From an uncultured Eubacteriales bacterium (GTDB lineage: Bacteria; Bacillota; Clostridia; Christensenellales; Aristaeellaceae), in the NCBI GenBank assembly GCA_902778055.1, contig CACYWL010000020.1:1-45731 (forward strand): DNA of 45,731 nucleotides. The letters run 5' to 3'. Shown here in pieces: positions 41,273-45,731 of this stretch; the stretch's first letter is position 1; each line of letters starts with the position of its first letter. The notes under the pieces are model-generated. The model worked only from the letters and a program-made list of their open reading frames with translations. It was not told the DNA's origin and did no database searches. The translations under genes and the position numbers were made by a program.

Positions 41273-42793
41273 ATGAAGAAGATCGTATCCCTGTTTCTGT
41301 GCATGGCATTGCTTCTCTCTGTGATGAGCTTTGCCGCGGCCGAGGAAGACATGACCCTGAACGTGATGCTTCCTGACTTCTATTCTGACTCTGACTTCGT
41401 GTCGCTGGAGGACGGCAACCCCGTGCTGCAGAAGATCTATGAAGCCACTGGCGTGAAGCTGAACATCCGCTGGGTGCCGGATTCCGGCTACGGCGAGAAT
41501 ACTACCACTACGCTGGCCGATCCTTCCAACATGCCGGAAGTGATGGTTATGCAGGGCGTCCGTGACGCCATCATGATTTCTTCCGCCCGGGCCGGTGCAT
41601 TCTGGGATCTGACTGATTTCGTTGCGGACGCGGAGAACTATCCGAACCTGGCCGCCGGCGAGAAGTCCGTCTATGACAACATTGCCATCGACGGCCGGCT
41701 GTACGGCATCTACCGCGGCCGTGCCTATGCCCGTGCCGGTATCTACTATCGGAATGACTATGCGGCGCAGGTTGGCTATGAGAACGAGCCCACCAACGTG
41801 GAAGAATTCAAGGACATGTGCCTGAAGATGGCCGCCATCGATCCTAACCTGTACGTGTTCAACATGTGCAAGTATGTCGCTGGCACCATCGGCATCATGA
41901 CCGTCATGAACGGCGCGCCCTTCCAGTACGGTATCAATGCCGAGGGAAAGATCTATCCCGCTTTCGAAGACGAAGCGTTCCAGGAAGGTCTTGACTTCAT
42001 CCGCGAGCTGTACGCTGCCGGCGGCATTGATCCCAACTTCATGACCATCGAGTCCGGCAACTGGAACGACGCGGAGCGCAGCGATCCGCTGAAGGCTCTC
42101 ATGCGTCTGGACTGCTTGGACAACGGCTACCGCTATGAGGAGTGGCTGGAGGAAAACAAGGGTGTGGATCCCACGAAGCCCGTGGTCAGCCTGCTTACTG
42201 CTCTGCCGGACAAAAACGGCAAGATCCAGATCTGGCCCCAGAATATCGGTGCTTCCGGTGAAATCGTTGTGACCAAGGCTGTTCCTGAAGACAAGCTGCC
42301 CAAGGTCATGAAGTTCCTCGACTGGTGCAACAGCGCCGAAGGACAGACCCTGCTGAACTGCGGCGTCGAGAACGAGACCTACTGGATCCACAGCGACGGA
42401 TTCCGGTATACCTATCCTGAAGGCGAAGCGGAAAATTCCGCTACTTATGCCAACAAGACCAACACCATTCAGCACAGCCTGAATCAGCTGGGCATGAACG
42501 TCAACGGAGATCTGACTCCTCCCACCGCGGCGACTCCTCTGCGCGCCGAGTACAGTCAGAACCTGGTTGACAACGCTCAGTATGTGATCGGCAACCCCTG
42601 CTACACCTATGACAGCGAGACCAACAACCTGATGGGCGCGTCCCTGAACCAGGAAGTGGAAGACGCTCAGGTGCAGTACATTGCCGGCAAGATCGATCTG
42701 GCGGGCCTGCAGGCTGCCTATGCCAACTGGCATGCGCAGGGCGGCGATGATATCCTGGCCGAGTATCAGGCGATCTATGATGCTGCGAAGTAA
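41273..42793 (+). CDS. Extracellular solute-binding protein (LplA-like), no lipobox
   Basis: Protein of 506 aa with GGAGG upstream. The signal peptide 'KKIVSLFLCMALLLSVMSF' leads to an A-x-A type site ('AAAEED', about residue 24). A Cys sits in the hydrophobic core but no lipobox Cys follows, so lipid anchoring is not evident. The mature protein is a CUT1-type family 1 SBP that would capture pectin or RG-I oligosaccharides. Codon use in the gene looks biased toward a small codon set, as in highly expressed genes. Confidence 0.9.
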   Translation: MKKIVSLFLCMALLLSVMSFAAAEEDMTLNVMLPDFYSDSDFVSLEDGNPVLQKIYEATGVKLNIRWVPDSGYGENTTTTLADPSNMPEVMVMQGVRDAIMISSARAGAFWDLTDFVADAENYPNLAAGEKSVYDNIAIDGRLYGIYRGRAYARAGIYYRNDYAAQVGYENEPTNVEEFKDMCLKMAAIDPNLYVFNMCKYVAGTIGIMTVMNGAPFQYGINAEGKIYPAFEDEAFQEGLDFIRELYAAGGIDPNFMTIESGNWNDAERSDPLKALMRLDCLDNGYRYEEWLEENKGVDPTKPVVSLLTALPDKNGKIQIWPQNIGASGEIVVTKAVPEDKLPKVMKFLDWCNSAEGQTLLNCGVENETYWIHSDGFRYTYPEGEAENSATYANKTNTIQHSLNQLGMNVNGDLTPPTAATPLRAEYSQNLVDNAQYVIGNPCYTYDSETNNLMGASLNQEVEDAQVQYIAGKIDLAGLQAAYANWHAQGGDDILAEYQAIYDAAK

Positions 42794-42814
42794 TTCTACG
42801 GAGACATAACTAAT

Positions 42815-42852
42815 GGGGCTGCCGAACCCGAAAGGCGACGGCAGCCCCGCTT
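42815..42852 (+). terminator. Hairpin after the solute-binding protein gene
   Basis: GGGGCTGCCG (42815-42824) and CGGCAGCCCC (42839-42848) form a perfect 10-bp stem. Only a short GCTTTATG follows, so termination may be partial, lowering expression of the enzymes downstream. Confidence 0.7.
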
Positions 42853-42906
42853 TATGTACAATGCATACTCTCCTTGGCGTGAACAAGGAGAATTCCGGAG
42901 GGGAAT

Positions 42907-43710
42907 ATGAACAAAATCTACTGCTGTTTTCCCGGAGGAAAGCACAAGGCGCTGACGATGAGCTACGACGACGGCCGCACCCAGGACCGGCGGCTGGTGG
43001 AGATTTTCAACCAGAATGGCATTCGGGGAACGTTCAATCTGAACAGCGGACTGTGGGAAAGAAACGACCGGATTGATCCCGCAGAAATCCCGACCCTGTA
43101 TGCCGGTCACGAAGTAGCCTGCCATACGGTCACCCATCCAACCATTGCCCGCTGCCCTCTGCCGGAGGTGGCTCGGGAGGTTCTTGACGACAAAGCGTGG
43201 CTGGAGCAGAAAACGGGCTATCCTGTAAGAGGACTGGCCTATCCGAACGGATCCCTGAGTGAAGAGATCACGCGCCTTCTTCCGGCCTGCGGCATCCGGT
43301 ATGCCAGGATTGTGGGCTCCTCCGACAGCTTCGCCCTGCCGGAAAACCCCTACCGCTGGCAGGCGACCTGCCATCATAATCATCGCCTGCTCGAACTGGG
43401 AGAAGAGTTCCTGGGCCTCTTCAAAAAACAGTACCTTTATCTGATGTATGTCTGGGGCCACAGCTACGAGTTTGACAACAATAACAACTGGGACGTGATC
43501 GAATCCTTCTGCAAAATGATGGGCGGCAAGGAGGATATCTGGTACTGCACCAATATTGAATACATGGACTGCATGGATGCCTTCGGGCGTCTGCAGTTCG
43601 CTGCAGATAACAGTTTTGTATATAATCCCAACGCGGCGGACTGCTGGATCTCCGTGAATGACGGTCAGCCTGTCTGTATCCCGGGAGGGAAAACGGTTCG
43701 GCTGTCTTAA
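42907..43710 (+). CDS. NodB/CE4-type polysaccharide deacetylase-like protein
   Basis: Protein of 267 aa with 'LTMSYDDGRTQDRRLVEIF' (catalytic and metal Asp), 'ATFNLNS'-like 'GTFNLNSGL', and 'ACHTVTHPTI' (His ligands), the first NodB motifs. The second half is less typical ('YMYVWGHSYEFDNNNNWDV' style) and contains a further His. No signal peptide. In this locus it could remove acetyl groups from imported oligosaccharides, but the substrate is not known. Confidence 0.78.
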   Translation: MNKIYCCFPGGKHKALTMSYDDGRTQDRRLVEIFNQNGIRGTFNLNSGLWERNDRIDPAEIPTLYAGHEVACHTVTHPTIARCPLPEVAREVLDDKAWLEQKTGYPVRGLAYPNGSLSEEITRLLPACGIRYARIVGSSDSFALPENPYRWQATCHHNHRLLELGEEFLGLFKKQYLYLMYVWGHSYEFDNNNNWDVIESFCKMMGGKEDIWYCTNIEYMDCMDAFGRLQFAADNSFVYNPNAADCWISVNDGQPVCIPGGKTVRLS

Positions 43711-43725
43711 GGAGGAAGCGATCAT

Positions 43726-44796
43726 ATGGTAGTTTATCAGGATCCTGTGACGGGATACGAGATCCGGAGGTATACGGAGGGACCGGAACGCAACGCCAAA
43801 CTGTATTTTACCTGCGAAAACTTTTCCGCGGACGACCGTTACTTCTTCTTCATGAAGCAACAGCTGAACGACGGTCGGAAAGAACTGTCAGGCGGCTGCT
43901 ACAGGGCTGAAGCGGACACCGGGATCATAGAGCGTGTGACGGATGATGATTACCGGGGTTTTGCGACGGACCGGGAGAAGAATATCGGATACACCTGCAA
44001 AAACGAGACGGAAGTATACGCTGTGGATCTGTCCACGATGGAGATGAAAAAGGTCGGAGACCTTCCGAAGGGCGGGCAGATTACCGGCCACCTGACCGCT
44101 GCGAATACCGGACGGATTGCCTGCAGCTATCATCTGGCCAATAAATACTATGGCCTGGTGATTCTGGATCCAGGGAAGGAAGCGGAAGTGGTTTATCAGA
44201 GCGACTACCGCCTGGGACATGCCCAGATCTGCCCTGCGGATGAGAATCTGATTTTCTATATTCATGAAACGGAAGGGGACGCCTTCCAGCGGACCTGGAT
44301 GTTTGATGTCAAGGAGCGGTATGTAAGACCGTATTATGTCGAGCATCCCAGCGAATGGATCACGCACGAGGTGTGGGCCGCCGACGGCACGGAAATGGCG
44401 CTGATGAAGCTGGATCCTGCCGGCCCTGTGGACGGGGAAAAGGGGGAAACGCATTCCGGAAATATAATTATCGGGGATAAGGACGGACGTCATTTTGACG
44501 TAGTGGCCAGCAGCACTCAGCTTCTGCATCCCTGCTTCAGCCGGGACCACAAATGGCTTTGTGCGGATCGGATCAGTTACCTTGGAACAAGGGTTCAGGA
44601 AGGAGTCGTGCTGATTGAACGCGCAACGGGAAAGAGCAGGCTGATCGCTACAACCGGACACTGCAAAACAGGCGCTGATCATCAGCATCCGTCCTTCAAC
44701 AGGAAAGGAGACCAGATTCTGTTTTCCAATCCGGACGAGAACGGAATAGCCCAGGTCTGCGTGATTGATCTGAAGCAGGTATGGCAGAATTGGTAA
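43726..44796 (+). CDS. Oligogalacturonate lyase-like protein (PL22 type)
   Basis: Protein of 356 aa, AAGGAGG upstream, 15 nt after the deacetylase. It is a beta-propeller protein with 'YQSDYRLGHAQICPADENL' followed by 'IFYIHETEGD', and 'HPCFSRDHKWLCADR' and 'ADHQHPSFNRKGDQILFS' later. Conserved His and Gln residues of this kind bind Mn2+ in PL22 enzymes. The enzyme eliminates dimers and short oligogalacturonates to 4-deoxy-5-keto-uronate in the cytoplasm. Confidence 0.85.
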   Translation: MVVYQDPVTGYEIRRYTEGPERNAKLYFTCENFSADDRYFFFMKQQLNDGRKELSGGCYRAEADTGIIERVTDDDYRGFATDREKNIGYTCKNETEVYAVDLSTMEMKKVGDLPKGGQITGHLTAANTGRIACSYHLANKYYGLVILDPGKEAEVVYQSDYRLGHAQICPADENLIFYIHETEGDAFQRTWMFDVKERYVRPYYVEHPSEWITHEVWAADGTEMALMKLDPAGPVDGEKGETHSGNIIIGDKDGRHFDVVASSTQLLHPCFSRDHKWLCADRISYLGTRVQEGVVLIERATGKSRLIATTGHCKTGADHQHPSFNRKGDQILFSNPDENGIAQVCVIDLKQVWQNW

Positions 44797-44859
44797 ACCC
44801 GATTTGGCGAAGCACAGCGCTATGATAAACCAATCATCGGAGCATTCATTTGTACAGGA

Positions 44860-44888
44860 GGCGGCGGGCTTTGGCGCGCTGCCTTTTT
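44860..44888 (+). terminator. Terminator-like hairpin between PL22 and SGNH genes
   Basis: GGCGGCG (44860-44866) and CGCTGCC (44877-44883) pair with one G-T and are followed by TTTTT, 12 nt before the next ribosome site (GGGAGG, about 44900). A weak TATGAT (44821-44826) upstream suggests either a terminator of PL22 or an attenuator of the SGNH gene. Confidence 0.6.
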
Positions 44889-44912
44889 CTGAAGAATCCG
44901 GGAGGACAGAAG

Positions 44913-45554
44913 ATGAGGATTTATATTTGCGGAGATTCCACCGCATCCGTCTTTGATCCTGAAAAGACGAGAATGGTGAGCTGGGGACAGCTTCTCGGAG
45001 ATTACCTTCCGGAAGCGGAAATTCATAATCATGCCATGGCCGGGAGAAGCACAAAAACCTTTCTTCAGGAAGGAAGGCTTGATGCACTGAAAGGAGAAAT
45101 CGGTGCAGGAGATCTCCTTCTGATTCAGTTTGCACATAATGATGAAGGAGAAAAACCAGAAAGACACACGGAACCGGAGGAATTCGGAAGAAACCTTGAA
45201 AGGTTTATCCGTTTCGGCCGGGAGTGCGGAGCAGTTCCGATACTGGTGACCCCGATCTGTATCCGCAGCTGGAAGGACGGAAAACTGCAGCCCTCTCATG
45301 GTCCCTATCTGGCGGAAATGAGAAAAACTGCACAGAAAGAGAAGACGGAACTGATTGACCTTTATGAAGAAAGCTACCGTATTGTCGCTGAAGCCGGGGA
45401 AGAGGAAAGCAAACGCTATTATATGCATACCGGACCAGGAGAAGAACCGGGATACCCTGAAGGTAAGCAGGATGATACCCATACGAGAAGACCGTCCGCG
45501 GAAAAATACGCAGCCTATGTGGCCCGAAAGATTCTTGAAAGAAAGAACACCTGA
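44913..45554 (+). CDS. SGNH esterase, rhamnogalacturonan acetylesterase-like
   Basis: Protein of 213 aa from the ATG at 44913, preceded by GGGAGGACAG; the frame opens earlier but overlaps the hairpin. Block I is 'IYICGDSTASVFD' with the Ser, block II 'NHAMAGRSTKTFL', block III 'QFAHNDEGE' with Asn, and block V 'KQDDTHTRRPSAEKY' with Asp-x-x-His. This matches the YesT/RhgT group (CE12) that removes acetyl from RG-I. No signal peptide is seen, so it acts in the cytoplasm after import. Confidence 0.9.
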   Translation: MRIYICGDSTASVFDPEKTRMVSWGQLLGDYLPEAEIHNHAMAGRSTKTFLQEGRLDALKGEIGAGDLLLIQFAHNDEGEKPERHTEPEEFGRNLERFIRFGRECGAVPILVTPICIRSWKDGKLQPSHGPYLAEMRKTAQKEKTELIDLYEESYRIVAEAGEEESKRYYMHTGPGEEPGYPEGKQDDTHTRRPSAEKYAAYVARKILERKNT

Positions 45555-45644
45555 GAAGGACGTTTTTTCCGAAATATGTGAGCGCTTGTCCGATTTGGGA
45601 ACATAGCACATAAAAAGTCACACGATAAAAATCAAAAAAAGTGC

Positions 45645-45673
45645 TTGACAGAAGCGAAGAGTTTTGTTATCCT
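45645..45673 (+). promoter_or_regulatory. Strong promoter, probably of an rRNA operon
   Basis: TTGACA (45645-45650), 17-nt spacer, TATCCT (45668-45673), with an A-rich stretch upstream that looks like an UP element. The leader that follows is GC-rich with small hairpins (GGTCC GAAA GGAACC) and ends GACCGAACCTT, reminiscent of pre-16S leaders in Clostridia. The window ends here, so the gene itself is not seen. Confidence 0.6.
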
Positions 45674-45731
45674 ATACAAGCTCGCTCGCGAGGGGGTCCG
45701 AAAGGAACCGGCGGGGAGCAGACCGAACCTT

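Noticed and set aside
41225..42886. A 553-aa minus-strand open frame opposite the solute-binding protein
   Set aside because: The plus-strand gene has a signal peptide and ribosome site; the antisense product is His/Val/Gly-rich without a domain.

Overview
The window comes from a Bacillota genome, most likely an uncultured gut- or rumen-type Clostridia bacterium. This rests on the gene families (RemA/DUF370, CdaA-CdaR, YqeK, an infC-rpmI-rplT operon with an L20-type leader, DUF6062, MocR, LplABC-type sugar importer), strong GGAGG ribosome binding sites, frequent TTG/GTG starts and a visibly GC-rich composition. No taxonomic marker such as 16S is present, so no genus is claimed. The left edge lies in what looks like the multi-repeat end of an IS21-like element. 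The right edge stops inside a strong promoter/leader that looks like the start of an rRNA operon. Both are repeat boundaries typical of contig breaks.

Layout. (1) 1-2.6 kb: remnant of a prophage tail-lysis module (5'-truncated Dit-like tail protein, DUF2612-like baseplate protein, NlpC/P60 endolysin, membrane/coiled-coil protein, r1t-type holin, terminator), with a long inverted repeat between baseplate and endolysin genes. (2) 2.9-4.2 kb: dCMP deaminase and a DUF6062 protein. (3) 4.2-7.6 kb: a regulatory cluster of DRTGG protein, RsbW-like ATPase, sensory-type [FeFe]-hydrogenase homologue (HydS), second DRTGG protein and PHP phosphoesterase. (4) 7.7-10.9 kb: yicC-remA-gmk-rpoZ-coaBC. On the minus strand (10.9-12.5 kb) follow rsfS and a fused nadD-yqeK. 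(5) 12.6-18.4 kb: rpsT, cdaA-cdaR, an unknown membrane protein, a P-loop ATPase, an NSUN/RsmF-type rRNA methyltransferase and a HAD phosphatase. (6) 18.5-25.2 kb: cysteine desulfurase, rplM-rpsI, a short MocR-like regulator, a lipid kinase, an ECF S component behind a 15-bp inverted repeat, and infC-rpmI-rplT. (7) 25.3-25.5 kb: tRNA-Thr(GGT) whose 3' third plus terminator is perfectly duplicated 113 bp downstream. (8) 25.6-34.5 kb: topB, pepF, polysaccharide pyruvyl transferase, rpmB, two GT2 glycosyltransferases, and an NYN/OST-HTH protein with a small membrane protein. (9) 34.6-45.6 kb: a rhamnogalacturonan-I/pectin utilisation locus.

How it works together. The locus at 34.6-45.6 kb is the most coherent system. 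An AraC regulator is divergent from a GH112 beta-galactoside phosphorylase, followed by a GH105 unsaturated galacturonyl hydrolase, two LplB/LplC-type permeases, a secreted solute-binding protein, a NodB-type deacetylase, a PL22-like oligogalacturonate lyase and a rhamnogalacturonan-acetylesterase-like SGNH hydrolase. The inferred flow is import of short, acetylated, unsaturated RG-I/pectin oligosaccharides, deacetylation, removal of the terminal unsaturated uronate, and phosphorolysis of exposed Gal-Rha units to galactose 1-phosphate. No polymer lyase and no importer ATPase are encoded here, so these must lie elsewhere.

The least understood system is the HydS cluster at 4.2-7.6 kb. It looks like a redox or H2 sensing cassette without any catalytic hydrogenase in the window. 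Its intergenic spacers also carry inverted repeats.
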